From Martelella endophytica (GTDB taxonomy: Bacteria > Pseudomonadota > Alphaproteobacteria > Rhizobiales > Rhizobiaceae), in contig NZ_CP010803.1 in assembly GCF_000960975.1 (NCBI RefSeq), forward strand, positions 2,321,944 through 2,385,943: DNA of 64,000 nt, read 5' to 3'. Both the position numbers and the translations under genes were made by a program. The notes under the pieces are model-generated. The model was not told the DNA's origin and did not search any database. It worked only from the letters and a program-made list of their open reading frames with translations. Shown here piece by piece: positions 51,007 to 59,684 of this stretch (positions within the stretch are counted from its first letter, which is position 1; every line of letters begins with the position of its first letter).

Positions 51007-51840
51007 TCAGGCAAGCGCGGCAAAAAGGCCGTCGGCGTCATCGGTGGTGATCTGGTCGGCGGAAAGCGTCAAGAGCCGCTCGGCCCAGCCGACGGCTTTT
51101 GGACTGCTGTCCCTCAGGGTCCATACGTCGACCGTCTTGCCCGCCTTGTGGAAGGCGCCGATCATGTCACAGCCGGAATCGGCTGCCGTCAGCACGATGG
51201 CAATGTGCAGGTAGAACATGCTGGCCCAGGGCGCGATCTTCAGCGCCCGGGCGGTGAAGCTCTCGAAATCGCCGCTTTCCATCGCCGTTTCCATTGCGCC
51301 GTCAAGACAGGGATCGTAGCCGACCGCAAGGTCCGGCACGAGCCGCGCCAGATGGCGCACGGCCTTGGCATCGCCGCCCGACAGGATCATGTGCCGGGAG
51401 ACCGGTGCGATGGTTTCGGCAAAAAGCGTCGCCGTGTTCGGATGGAAGGCGGCGAGCTCGTCCTTGAAGTCGAGCTGCAGCAGCGCACCTGCGGCGGGCT
51501 CCGTGTCGGCGACGATGCGCGCGAGGTCTTCAAGAAGCATCACCGGCTCGCCGCTGTCATTGCCGTGGACATCCAGCAGGCAGGCCCTTTTCAAGGCGTC
51601 GGCCATCGCCTCGGCCACCGGTCCGCTGCCGGTCGTCGACTGCTCCAGCAATTCATCATGCAGCACGGCGAGATTGCCGTCGCCGGTGATCTGAAGGTCG
51701 ATCTCGATGCTGGCGCCAGCGGCCATGCCCTCGGCAATCCGTCGCGCCGTAAACGGCGTATCGCCCGGATGGCGCTTGCCGCGATGCCATTTGAGCAGCG
51801 TGCGGTGACCGTTTCGGACGATGGCGACGGGCGGTGTCAT
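51007..51840 (-). CDS. Glycerophosphodiester phosphodiesterase-family protein
   Basis: 277 residues of the GDPD barrel: KWHRGKRHPGDTPF has the catalytic HR, GASIEIDLQITGDGNLAVLHDE has the metal-binding E-x-D and catalytic His, and LQLDFKDELAAF the later acidic residue. The HRG-to-N spacing is somewhat unusual. Hydrolyses glycerophosphodiesters such as those from phospholipid turnover. No signal peptide. Three bases after ispA, so probably an operon. Confidence 0.85.
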   Translation of the reverse strand: MTPPVAIVRNGHRTLLKWHRGKRHPGDTPFTARRIAEGMAAGASIEIDLQITGDGNLAVLHDELLEQSTTGSGPVAEAMADALKRACLLDVHGNDSGEPVMLLEDLARIVADTEPAAGALLQLDFKDELAAFHPNTATLFAETIAPVSRHMILSGGDAKAVRHLARLVPDLAVGYDPCLDGAMETAMESGDFESFTARALKIAPWASMFYLHIAIVLTAADSGCDMIGAFHKAGKTVDVWTLRDSSPKAVGWAERLLTLSADQITTDDADGLFAALA

Positions 51841-51843
51841 GGG

Positions 51844-52752
51844 TCAGTTCTCGCGTGTGGCGACGAAGAGGGCGGCTTCGACGAGGATTTCGGCCTTGTC
51901 GCCGAAAGGGGAAAGCAGGGCTTCAGCCTCGGCCACGAGCTGGCCAAGCCGGGCCTCGGCCCATTGCGGACCGTGCAGTGACACCAGCGTACCCTTGCCG
52001 CGCCCGACATCCTTGCCGGTGGCCTTGCCCATGGTGGCGGCATCGGCAGTGAGGTCGAGCAGGTCGTCTGCGAGCTGGAAGGCAAGGCCGACGACGGTGC
52101 CGAACTGCGAAAGCCGGGCGCGGTTGTCGTCGCTGGCGCCGGAAATGATGGCGCCGGCCTCCGCCGCAAAGCGGATCAGCGCTCCGGTCTTCATCGCCTG
52201 CAGTGTAACGATACCCGCTTCGTTCGGCGCAATCTTCTCCGCCTGCAGGTCGAGTGCCTGGCCGCCCGCCATGCCGCCGATACCGGCTGCCCGCGACAGC
52301 GCCGAGATCAGCATCAGTCGCGCCTTCGCGTCGAGTTCGGTGGCATCGTCGGCGATGATGTCGAAGGCGAGCGTCAGCAGGCTGTCGCCGGCGAGAATGG
52401 CGCTCGCCTCGTCATAGGCCTTGTGCACGGTCGGCCGGCCGCGACGCAGGTCGTCGTCGTCCATGGCCGGCAGGTCGTCGTGGACAAGCGAATAGCAGTG
52501 GATGCATTCGAGCGCGGCGGCGACGCGCAGCGCCGCATCTTCGGGGCCCGCAAAAAGCCGGGTGCTTTCGAGAACCAGGAAAGGGCGGAAGCGCTTGCCG
52601 CCGTTCAGCACGCCATGGCGCATGGCCGAAAGCAGGGTTTCCGGCCGTTCGCATTCGCCTGCAAGCGGTTCGGGGCCGAGCAGGCCATCGAGGCAGGCTT
52701 CGGTCAAGGCGCGGGCATGGGAGAGGCGGTCGGCAAAGGATTGGGCGGTCAT
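51844..52752 (-). CDS. ispA: Farnesyl/geranyl diphosphate synthase (polyprenyl synthetase)
   Basis: 302 residues. First aspartate-rich motif HDDLPAMDDDDLRRGRPTVH and second FQLADDLLDLT, with GGKRFRP at the start. Condenses IPP with DMAPP/GPP to FPP, used for quinone tails, hopanoids and undecaprenyl carrier. The start follows AAGAGAAG. The gene is divergent from mtgA and coupled to the GDPD gene. Confidence 0.92.
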   Translation of the reverse strand: MTAQSFADRLSHARALTEACLDGLLGPEPLAGECERPETLLSAMRHGVLNGGKRFRPFLVLESTRLFAGPEDAALRVAAALECIHCYSLVHDDLPAMDDDDLRRGRPTVHKAYDEASAILAGDSLLTLAFDIIADDATELDAKARLMLISALSRAAGIGGMAGGQALDLQAEKIAPNEAGIVTLQAMKTGALIRFAAEAGAIISGASDDNRARLSQFGTVVGLAFQLADDLLDLTADAATMGKATGKDVGRGKGTLVSLHGPQWAEARLGQLVAEAEALLSPFGDKAEILVEAALFVATREN

Positions 52753-52886
52753 GCGCTTCTCTTGGCATGCCGGCCGGCAGCATTCAAGCGGCTTCAAGCG
52801 ACGTTCCGGCAATTGTCGTGTCCGGCTTTCCAAGCTGTTGCTTTTCGGGCTATGGAGGATGTGGTTTCAAGAAGGGCGCGTGCCGT

Positions 52887-53612
52887 ATGGCCGACGACGA
52901 GACGCTGGATTTCGATGAGGACGCGGAGCCAAGGCGAGGCCTGTTCCGGCGGATTGTCCGCTATGGCCTGATCGTCATCGCCGCTTTCGTGCTGCTGCCC
53001 TACCTGCTGCTGCCACTCTATCGGCCTTCCTTCGTTCATCCGGTCTCGACGCTGATGCTGGGCAAGCTTTTCAGTGGCTACGACCGGCAGTGGGTGGCCT
53101 TCGATGACATTGCGCCGGTGCTGGTCCAGTCGGTGATGATGTCGGAGGACGGTCAGTTCTGCAATCACCACGGCGTCGACTGGCGCGAATATCAGGCCGT
53201 CATCCAGGATGCGCTTGCCGGCGAAAAGGCGCGCGGCGCGAGCACCATTCCGATGCAGACGGTGAAGAACCTCTATCTCTGGGGCGACCGCTCCTATATC
53301 CGCAAGTTCCTGGAATTGCCGCTGGCAATCGCCGCCGATGTCGTCTGGCCGAAAAAGCGGACGATGGAGATTTATCTCAACATCGCGCAGTGGGGGCCGG
53401 AAACCTTCGGCATCGAGGCGGCGGCTCGGGAGCAGTTCGGCGTTTCGGCGTCAGAGCTTTCCAGGCGGCAGGCAGCGCTCCTGGCGGTGTCGCTGCCAAA
53501 TCCGGAAGGGCGGCAGGCCGCAGCGCCGAGCGCCCACATGAACCAGTTGGCCGATCGCGTCGAGCGGCTCGCCGCGCGTTCGGGCTCCTACATCACCTGC
53601 CTTTATGACTGA
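52887..53612 (+). CDS. mtgA: Monofunctional peptidoglycan transglycosylase
   Basis: 241 residues. One N-terminal membrane anchor (YGLIVIAAFVLLPYLLLPLY), then a GT51 domain with MMSEDGQFCNHHGVDW (catalytic Glu), RGASTIPMQTVKNLYL, RKFLELPLAIAADVVWPKKR and IYLNIAQWGPETFGIEAAA. Polymerises lipid II in the periplasm. Frame open far upstream but the ATG chosen begins the charged cytosolic tail of homologues. Followed by a GST and rpmF. Confidence 0.94.
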   Translation: MADDETLDFDEDAEPRRGLFRRIVRYGLIVIAAFVLLPYLLLPLYRPSFVHPVSTLMLGKLFSGYDRQWVAFDDIAPVLVQSVMMSEDGQFCNHHGVDWREYQAVIQDALAGEKARGASTIPMQTVKNLYLWGDRSYIRKFLELPLAIAADVVWPKKRTMEIYLNIAQWGPETFGIEAAAREQFGVSASELSRRQAALLAVSLPNPEGRQAAAPSAHMNQLADRVERLAARSGSYITCLYD

Positions 53613-53689
53613 CATTCGCCGATTTCATTGGCCGGGCAGGCGGCGTTGCGCTTAACTGCGCCTGCTTTCAACCGCGAGGGACAAGAGGC

Positions 53690-54337
53690 ATGAGCGATCT
53701 GACGCTTTATATCGGTAACAAGAACTACTCCTCCTGGTCGTTCCGGCCCTGGCTGGCGATGGAGGCGACCGGCATTCCCTTCAAGGAAGTGCTGATTCCC
53801 TTCGATATGCCGGCCGGCAATCCGCGCTTTCGCGAACTCTCGCCTGCCGGCATGGTGCCGGTGCTGCATCACGGCCTGTTCCGGGTGTGGGAATCACTTG
53901 CAATCATCGAATATGTCGCCGAGCTTTATCCGGAAGCAGGCCTGTGGCCGGCGGATCGCGCCGAGCGGGCGAGCGCCCGCGTGGCCGCCGCCGAGATGCA
54001 TGCCGGCTTCACGGCGCTGCGCAACGCCTGCCCGATGAACTTTCGCCGCGATCCGGCCCCGCTTGCGGTCAGCGATGCAGTGAAGGCCAATGTCCGGCGG
54101 ATCGAATCGCTCTGGCGGGACGCGCTGGAAGCCTCCGGAGGCCCTTTCCTGTTCGGCTCTTTCACGGCTGCCGATGCGATGTACGCGCCGGTCGTCAACC
54201 GGTTCGAGATCTACGAACTGGTGGACAATCCGGTGACCCTTGCCTACATGAAGGCGATGAAGGGTCTACCGGCCTTCCAGCGCTGGCGGGATGGCGCCCT
54301 TGCAGAAAGCTGGGTGGTGCCCGAAGACGAGGTCTGA
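53690..54337 (+). CDS. Glutathione S-transferase family protein
   Basis: 215 residues. LTLYIGNKNYSSWSFRPWLA with the catalytic Ser/Asn region, LSPAGMVPVLHHG (cis-Pro), VWESLAIIEYVAELYP (glutathione-binding ES), and a C-terminal FLFGSFTAADAMYAPV helix. Similar to the YfcF-type and zeta-like GSTs of Proteobacteria. Substrate unknown. A hairpin (CCGGCCA/TGGCCGG, about 54349-54372) follows, before rpmF. Confidence 0.9.
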   Translation: MSDLTLYIGNKNYSSWSFRPWLAMEATGIPFKEVLIPFDMPAGNPRFRELSPAGMVPVLHHGLFRVWESLAIIEYVAELYPEAGLWPADRAERASARVAAAEMHAGFTALRNACPMNFRRDPAPLAVSDAVKANVRRIESLWRDALEASGGPFLFGSFTAADAMYAPVVNRFEIYELVDNPVTLAYMKAMKGLPAFQRWRDGALAESWVVPEDEV

Positions 54338-54490
54338 GCTTCTTTCCACCGGCCACTAAAAATTTGGCCGGGGGACTGGTCAAATGGCTGCAGGACCTGT
54401 ATAAGCGCGCCAAATTTCAAGAATTGGAAGACGGGTCCGCGGTGGTTTCTTCCGCCGGCGACTGGGTCTTGCCCTAAGTGGAGTAGTCCG

Positions 54491-54676
54491 ATGGCTGTAC
54501 CGAAAAGAAAAACGACCCCGTCCAAGCGCGGTATGCGCCGCTCTGCCGATGCCCTGAAGGCTCCGGCTTATGTCGAGGACAAGAATTCCGGCGAACTGCG
54601 CCGTCCGCACCACATCGACCTGAAGACCGGCATGTACCGTGGTCGTCAGGTTCTGACGCCGAAGGAAAACGCCTGA
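54491..54676 (+). CDS. rpmF: 50S ribosomal protein L32
   Basis: 61 residues, starting [20 protein letters not shown] with the conserved [15 protein letters not shown]. The usual CxxC zinc pair of some L32 proteins is absent, as is normal in alphaproteobacteria. Own promoter region and terminator. Confidence 0.98.
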   Translation: MAVPKRKTTPSKRGMRRSADALKAPAYVEDKNSGELRRPHHIDLKTGMYRGRQVLTPKENA

Positions 54677-54716
54677 GGCCGATGACAACGCATGATGCGT
54701 TGGTGTGACTGACAGG

Positions 54717-54742
54717 AAGCCGTCCTTCGAGGCGGCTTTTTT
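54717..54742 (+). terminator. Intrinsic terminator of rpmF
   Basis: AAGCCGTC-CTTCGA-GGCGGCTT, an 8-bp stem followed by six T, 40 bases after the stop. Confidence 0.9.
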
Positions 54743-54778
54743 GTTGCCCGCACGACGGCAGAAGAGGGAGTGCCTGCG

Positions 54779-55468
54779 ATGGAAGATCTTTCCCGTTTCA
54801 CGCCGCGGCTGAGACCGCAGCCGGTGCATCAGCGCGGCATCAGCGTCACGGTGGAGCCCTACGACGTCCATGATCACGGGGCGGGCCTCTGGCAGGCGCT
54901 CGGGAGGGAGCCGGCGGCCGTCAACGCGCTGTTGCAGTATTTCCCCAATCAGGACTTCACCGGGCGCCGCGATTTCGATGCCTGGCTCGATGAGCAAAAT
55001 GCCTCAGGCCAGTATGTGACGCGCGTCTTCCGCAGGGCGGGCGGCGGCGAAATCGTCGGCATGGCGAGCTATATGCGCATCGACGAGAGGAACGGCGTGA
55101 TCGAGGTCGGGGCGGTCGCCCACGGTCCGGCGATGCAGCGCTCGGTGATGGCGACAGAGGTCCATTACCTGATGGCCAGGCACGCCTTTGATGACCTGCA
55201 TTATCGCCGCTACGAGTGGAAGTGCCATAACGAGAATGCGAAGAGCAAGGCTTCAGCCGCCCGTCTCGGCTTCACCTTCGAAGGCGTTTTCCGCAAGCAT
55301 ATGGTCGCCAAGGGCCGCAACCGCGACACCGCCTGGTTCTCGATGATCGATGAGGAATGGCCGGTGATCCGCGCCGCCTTCGAGGCCTGGCTGTCGCCGG
55401 AGAACTTCGATGGCGAGGGCCGGCAGCGCCGCGAGCTTGCCGAAATCCGCGCGGAGCTTGCCCAATGA
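54779..55468 (+). CDS. GNAT-family N-acetyltransferase (RimJ/RimL-like)
   Basis: 229 residues. The acetyl-CoA domain pattern is seen in GEIVGMASYMRIDERNGVIE, SVMATEVHYLMARHAFDDLH and WKCHNENAKSKASAARLGFT, the last typical of the RimJ/RimL branch. It acetylates a small molecule or protein N-terminus. ATG at 54779 follows GGGAG by nine or ten bases; GTG at 54770 lies too close to that site. The stop overlaps the next gene. Confidence 0.88.
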   Translation: MEDLSRFTPRLRPQPVHQRGISVTVEPYDVHDHGAGLWQALGREPAAVNALLQYFPNQDFTGRRDFDAWLDEQNASGQYVTRVFRRAGGGEIVGMASYMRIDERNGVIEVGAVAHGPAMQRSVMATEVHYLMARHAFDDLHYRRYEWKCHNENAKSKASAARLGFTFEGVFRKHMVAKGRNRDTAWFSMIDEEWPVIRAAFEAWLSPENFDGEGRQRRELAEIRAELAQ

Positions 55469-55671
55469 GCAGCAATCGTTCAGCCGCCATCGCCGCCGCC
55501 ATCATTCTCCTCTGCCTGCTGGCCGGCGGTTATTATCTCCCCGAGGCCGTCAATTACGTGGCGCAGTTCTCGCGCTGGCTGGCGCTCGCGATCGGCGTTG
55601 CCTTCGTGCTTGCCGTGTTCGTGGTGCTGTGGCTCCGCGCCCGCTACCAGCGACGCCATGAGGATGACTGA
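55465..55671 (+). CDS. Small two-span membrane protein, unknown
   Basis: 68 residues: two hydrophobic segments (AAIAAAIILLCLLAGGYYL and WLALAIGVAFVLAVFVVLWL) and a basic/acidic tail (RARYQRRHEDD). Its ATG overlaps the GNAT stop (ATGA), a strong sign of coupled translation. Convergent with ubiD, 3 bases apart. No family recognised. Confidence 0.7.
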   Translation: MSSNRSAAIAAAIILLCLLAGGYYLPEAVNYVAQFSRWLALAIGVAFVLAVFVVLWLRARYQRRHEDD

Positions 55672-55674
55672 GCC

Positions 55675-57168
55675 TCAAAGCCCAAGCGTCTGCCACAGCC
55701 GATCGACCTTCTCCGTCACCTCGGGTGACATCTTCAGCACCGCGCCCCATTCGCGCTCCGTTTCCGGGCCGAGCTTTGTCGTCGCATCGAGGCCGAGCTT
55801 GCCGCCGAGGCCTGCTTTCGGAGAGGCGAAGTCGAGGTAGTCGATTGGGGTGTTGTCGATGACGAGCGTGTCGCGGGCGGCATCGAAGCGGGTCGAAAGC
55901 GCCCACATCACATCCTCCCAATTGCGCACATCGATATCCGGGTCGACGACGATGATCAGCTTGGTCATCGAGAATTGCGGTAGCATCGACCACAGCCCCA
56001 TCATTACCCGGCGCGCCTGTCCCGGATAGCGCTTGTCGATCGAGACAACGATGGCGCGGTAGGAGCAGGCTTCCGGCGGCAGGTGGATATCGGCGATTTC
56101 CGGAAACTGCTGTTTGACCAGCGGCACGAACAGCGCGTTCATTGCCTCGCCGAGCACCGAGGGTTCGTCCGGTGGACGGCCGGTATAGGTGGAAAGATAG
56201 ACCGGGTTTTTCCGCGTCGTGATCGCCGAAAGCGTCATCACCGGGAAGCGTTCGATGGCGTTGAAGTAACCGGTGTGGTCGCCATAGGGGCCTTCATCGG
56301 CTTCTTCCGTCACCGAGACCGTGCCTTCGAGGACGATTTCGGCGGTCGCGGGAACTGGCAGCGGCTGGGTCAGCGCGTGGGCGATGCGCTCGCGCTGGCC
56401 CTTCAGCACTCCGGCGAAGGCGAGCTCGCTCATGCCTTCCGGCAGCGGCATCACAGCCGACAGGATCGTTGCCGGGTCGGAGCCGATCGCGACCGTGACC
56501 GGCATATCCTTTCCGTGGCGCTGCCATGAACGGAAATGCGCCGCCCCGCCGCGCTGCGACAGCCAGCGCATGATCAGGCGATCCTTTCCCAGCACCTGCA
56601 TGCGGTAGACGCCGACATTGATATCGTCCGGATTGTCGTGGTGACGGGTGATGACCAGCGGCCAGGTGACGAGCGGGGCCGGTTCACCCGGCCAGCACCA
56701 TTGTATCGGCAGGCGGGCGAGATCGATCTCCGCCCCCTTCCACACGATCGCCTGGCAGGGCGCCCGGCCGCTCTCCTTCGTGCCGAGCGACAGCGCCGAG
56801 CGCAGCAGCGTCAGGCTGCCCATCGCCTCCCTGAGGCTCGCAGGCGGTTGCGGGGAGCGCAATGCACCCAGTAGGTCGGCGAGCTTGCCGATCTCGCCGC
56901 TGGCGAGCCCGAAGCCCCATTCGATCCGTTCGCGGGTACCGAAGAGATTGGCGACGAGCGGGATCGGGCTTGTCCGGCCATCCGCATCGACAGGGTGCTC
57001 AAATAGGAGGGCAGGCCCGCTCTGTTCCAGCACCCGGCGGTGGATTTCGGTGATTTCGTGCCTCAGCGAGACGGGTGCCGATATCCGCTTCAGCCGACCC
57101 CGCTTTTCGAGCGTTGCGAGAAAATCCTGAAGGCCGTCGAAGCGGCGCGGGGGCTGATTTTTTTCCAT
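55675..57168 (-). CDS. ubiD: 4-hydroxy-3-polyprenylbenzoate decarboxylase
   Basis: 497 residues, the same length as E. coli UbiD. FDGLQDFLATLEKRGRLKRI, ITRHHDNPDDINVGVYRMQV (prenylated-FMN and metal site), SELAFAGVLKGQRERIAHAL, PYGDHTGYFNAIERFPVMTL and the catalytic Glu-Arg region match UbiD. Decarboxylates the ubiquinone ring precursor using prFMN (made by UbiX, not in the window). Divergent from ubiTUV. No good ribosome site; the start codon lies inside a perfect palindrome. Confidence 0.96.
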   Translation of the reverse strand: MEKNQPPRRFDGLQDFLATLEKRGRLKRISAPVSLRHEITEIHRRVLEQSGPALLFEHPVDADGRTSPIPLVANLFGTRERIEWGFGLASGEIGKLADLLGALRSPQPPASLREAMGSLTLLRSALSLGTKESGRAPCQAIVWKGAEIDLARLPIQWCWPGEPAPLVTWPLVITRHHDNPDDINVGVYRMQVLGKDRLIMRWLSQRGGAAHFRSWQRHGKDMPVTVAIGSDPATILSAVMPLPEGMSELAFAGVLKGQRERIAHALTQPLPVPATAEIVLEGTVSVTEEADEGPYGDHTGYFNAIERFPVMTLSAITTRKNPVYLSTYTGRPPDEPSVLGEAMNALFVPLVKQQFPEIADIHLPPEACSYRAIVVSIDKRYPGQARRVMMGLWSMLPQFSMTKLIIVVDPDIDVRNWEDVMWALSTRFDAARDTLVIDNTPIDYLDFASPKAGLGGKLGLDATTKLGPETEREWGAVLKMSPEVTEKVDRLWQTLGL

Positions 57169-57181
57169 GAAATTTTCATGG
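57165..57181. promoter_or_regulatory. Perfect palindrome over the ubiD start codon
   Basis: CCATGAAA-T-TTTCATGG (8+1+8) covers the ubiD ATG and could be an operator or a hairpin that hides the start. AAAGG-type ribosome sites are missing there. Confidence 0.45.
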
Positions 57182-57202
57182 CGGTCCGAAAAGCGCCGGT
57201 CT

Positions 57203-57216
57203 TTGCGCTAGCTCAA
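57203..57216. promoter_or_regulatory. FNR/FixK-like box between ubiD and ubiTUV
   Basis: TTGCG-CTAG-CTCAA fits the TTG-N8-CAA layout of FNR/FixK sites (consensus TTGAT-N4-ATCAA; TTGCG variants occur in rhizobia). It lies midway between the divergent starts, about 41 bases from ubiD and 67 from ubiT in centre distance. Confidence 0.45.
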
Positions 57217-57276
57217 ATCGAAGCGGTGCGCATGTCGATAGGTTCGGCGCATGAAATCTAGCGAAAGGCAAAAACG

Positions 57277-57783
57277 ATGAGACTCCCGCCCGCGCTTGCC
57301 ATACCTTTCGACCTCGTGCCGATTGCCCTTGCGGAGCGCACCGCCAACCTTCTCCTGCAAAAGCTGATGCGCAAGCATCCGGCCCTGTTCGAGCGGCTCG
57401 GCGAGCACAAGTCCAAGCACTATGCCTTCCGTCCCGTCGATCTGCCCTTCGTGTTCCTGATCGCACCGGCGGAGGAAGAGGTTACGGTGCTGCGCAGCGA
57501 CTGCTCCGTCGAGGCGGATGCGACCGTGGAGGGGCCGTTCTTCATCCTGCTGGCGCTGATGGAGGGCCGGCTTGACGGCGATGCCCTGTTCTTCTCGCGC
57601 GATCTCGCCGTCAGCGGCGACATGGAGGCGATGCTGGCGCTTCGCAATGCGCTTGACGATTGCGACATCGATCTGCCGAGCGACCTCTCCTCGCTCGCCG
57701 GCCCGTTCGCGCCGATGGTGGCGCACACGGCGGCGCGTATCCGCGGCAAGGTGCTGTTCGAGGAGCCGCGTGCATGGAACTGA
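57277..57783 (+). CDS. ubiT: UbiT, SCP2-domain factor for anaerobic ubiquinone synthesis
   Basis: 168 residues. A sterol-carrier-protein-2-like lipid-binding domain: LPPALAIPFDLVPIALAERT (in part), ADATVEGPFFILLALMEGRL, DALFFSRDLAVSGDMEAMLA. UbiT binds quinone lipids in the oxygen-independent ubiquinone pathway with UbiU and UbiV. AAAGG precedes the ATG. First gene of ubiTUV; the following ubiU starts ten bases before its stop. Confidence 0.92.
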   Translation: MRLPPALAIPFDLVPIALAERTANLLLQKLMRKHPALFERLGEHKSKHYAFRPVDLPFVFLIAPAEEEVTVLRSDCSVEADATVEGPFFILLALMEGRLDGDALFFSRDLAVSGDMEAMLALRNALDDCDIDLPSDLSSLAGPFAPMVAHTAARIRGKVLFEEPRAWN

Positions 57784-58751
57784 TCTGCCCGGCAGGTACA
57801 CCCTCCGCCTTCCGCGCTGCCGTCGAGGCGGGAGCAGACGCCGTCTATTGCGGGTTTTCGGATGAAACCAATGCTCGCAATTTCCCCGGGCTCAATTTTT
57901 CCCGCGACGAGCTGCGCGACGCGATCGACCATGCCCACAAGCACGGCACGAAGGTGCTGGTCGCGCTCAACACCTTCATGCGCGCCGGCGACGAGGCGAT
58001 CTGGTACAAGGGGGCGGAGGATGCCTCGCGGCTCGGCGCAGATGCGCTGATCCTTGCCGATTTCGGGCTGATGGCGCATGTGGCGAAGAACCTGCCCGAG
58101 CAGCGCCTGCACGTCTCCGTTCAGGCCTCCGCATCCAATCCCGATGCGATCAATTTCCTGGTCGAGGCCTTCAATGCCAAGCGCGTAGTGCTGCCGCGCA
58201 CGCTGACGATCGCCGACATTGCGCGCATCGGCAAGGCGGTGAAATGCGAGATCGAGGTCTTCGTCTTCGGCGGTCTTTGCGTGATGGCGGAGGGGCGGTG
58301 CTCGCTCTCCTCCTATGCCACCGGCAAGTCTCCGAACATGAACGGCGTCTGCTCGCCGGCAAGCCATGTGCGCTATCGCCGCGAGGGACGCGAGATGATT
58401 TCGGAGCTCGGGGGTTACACCATCAATCGCTTCGGCGACGGCGAGGCCGCAGGGTATCCGACGCTCTGCAAGGGCCGGTTCAACATCGGCGACGCTGCGG
58501 GCTATGCCTTCGAAGACCCGGTTTCGCTCGATGTGATGAGCGAGATCGATGCACTGCGGGCGGCCGGTGTCTCGGCGCTGAAGATCGAGGGACGCCAGCG
58601 CGGCAAGGCCTATGTCGCCGAGGTGGTGTCGACGCTGAAGAAGGCACTCGATGCGCCGCCCGACGTGCGCACCGGGCTGCTCTCGCGGCTCGCCGGGCTG
58701 TCGGAGGGGCAGAAGACCACCTCCGGCGCTTATGACAAGAAGTGGCGGTAG
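57774..58751 (+). CDS. ubiU: UbiU, U32-family Fe-S protein, anaerobic ubiquinone hydroxylation
   Basis: 325 residues of the U32 peptidase family. Four cysteines in the expected pattern (GGLCVMAEGRC, NMNGVCSP and PTLCKGR) would hold a 4Fe-4S cluster, as in E. coli UbiU. With UbiV it hydroxylates the quinone ring without oxygen, using prephenate as oxygen donor. GGAGG-like AGGAG lies upstream of the ATG. Frame overlaps ubiT by ten bases and ubiV follows at 14 bases. Confidence 0.94.
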   Translation: MELICPAGTPSAFRAAVEAGADAVYCGFSDETNARNFPGLNFSRDELRDAIDHAHKHGTKVLVALNTFMRAGDEAIWYKGAEDASRLGADALILADFGLMAHVAKNLPEQRLHVSVQASASNPDAINFLVEAFNAKRVVLPRTLTIADIARIGKAVKCEIEVFVFGGLCVMAEGRCSLSSYATGKSPNMNGVCSPASHVRYRREGREMISELGGYTINRFGDGEAAGYPTLCKGRFNIGDAAGYAFEDPVSLDVMSEIDALRAAGVSALKIEGRQRGKAYVAEVVSTLKKALDAPPDVRTGLLSRLAGLSEGQKTTSGAYDKKWR

Positions 58752-58765
58752 AGGGAGGCCAGAAC

Positions 58766-59668
58766 ATGCAAACCGAACTCACGCTCGGACCGGTCTATTA
58801 TCTCTGGGAGGGCGACAAGTGGCGCGATTTCTACTATCGCATCGCCGACGAGGCGCCGGTTTCCCGCGTCGTCGTTGGCGAGACGATCTGTTCCAAGCGC
58901 CAGCATCTGATCGACCCGCACATGGAAGATGTCGTCGCCCGGCTTCAGGCGGCCGGCAAGGAGGTGGTCGTTTCCAGCTACGCGCTGGTGACCCTGCCGC
59001 GCGAGACGAAGACGCTGAAGGCGCTTGCGGACGATTCCGACAAACTGATCGAGGTCAACGACCTTTCCGCCTTCATGTATCTGAAGAGCCGACCGCATAC
59101 GGTCGGGCCGCTGGTCAATGTCTACAACGCCCCGACGGCCCGTTTGCTGCAGGCGCGCGGTGCGACGACGCTATGCCTGCCGCCGGAACTGCCGCTGTCC
59201 TCGATCGAGGCGATTGCGGCCGCGGGCCCAGGGGTGGAACTCGAGGTCTTCGCCTTCGGGCGGCTGCCGCTGGCGATCTCCGCGCGGTGTGCGCATGCGC
59301 GCTCGAAGGGCAAGATCAAGGACAACTGCCAGTTCATCTGCGGCAAGGATCCGGACGGGCTGACGGTCAACACGCTCGCTCGCCAGCCGTTCCTGTCGCT
59401 GAACGGGGTTCAGACCATGTCCTACACCTGCCAGTCTTTGCTCGCCGAGCTGCCGCAACTGATGGCGGCCGGAATCGGGCGCTTCCGCCTGTCGCCGCAG
59501 GACTGCGACATGGTGGCGGTGGCGGAAGTCTTCCGGAATGTGCTGGATGGGCGGGCTGATGCCGACGAGGGCATGGCGCGGCTCGCCGCGGTCTATCCCG
59601 GCGTGCCGCTTTCCAACGGCTTCCTCTACGGGCGGGAAGGGGCCGCGCTGGTGCGTCAGCCGGCCTGA
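58766..59668 (+). CDS. ubiV: UbiV, U32-family Fe-S partner of UbiU
   Basis: 300 residues. Cluster cysteines: Cys42 (VVVGETICSKR) and three in SARCAHARSKGKIKDNCQFI with CGKD following (written in part). Same fold as UbiU; the two form a heterodimer. GGAGG is five bases or so before the ATG. Last gene of ubiTUV. Convergent with the NicO gene, 16 bases apart. Confidence 0.94.
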   Translation: MQTELTLGPVYYLWEGDKWRDFYYRIADEAPVSRVVVGETICSKRQHLIDPHMEDVVARLQAAGKEVVVSSYALVTLPRETKTLKALADDSDKLIEVNDLSAFMYLKSRPHTVGPLVNVYNAPTARLLQARGATTLCLPPELPLSSIEAIAAAGPGVELEVFAFGRLPLAISARCAHARSKGKIKDNCQFICGKDPDGLTVNTLARQPFLSLNGVQTMSYTCQSLLAELPQLMAAGIGRFRLSPQDCDMVAVAEVFRNVLDGRADADEGMARLAAVYPGVPLSNGFLYGREGAALVRQPA

Positions 59669-59684
59669 CGCGTCAGGTGAGGCC

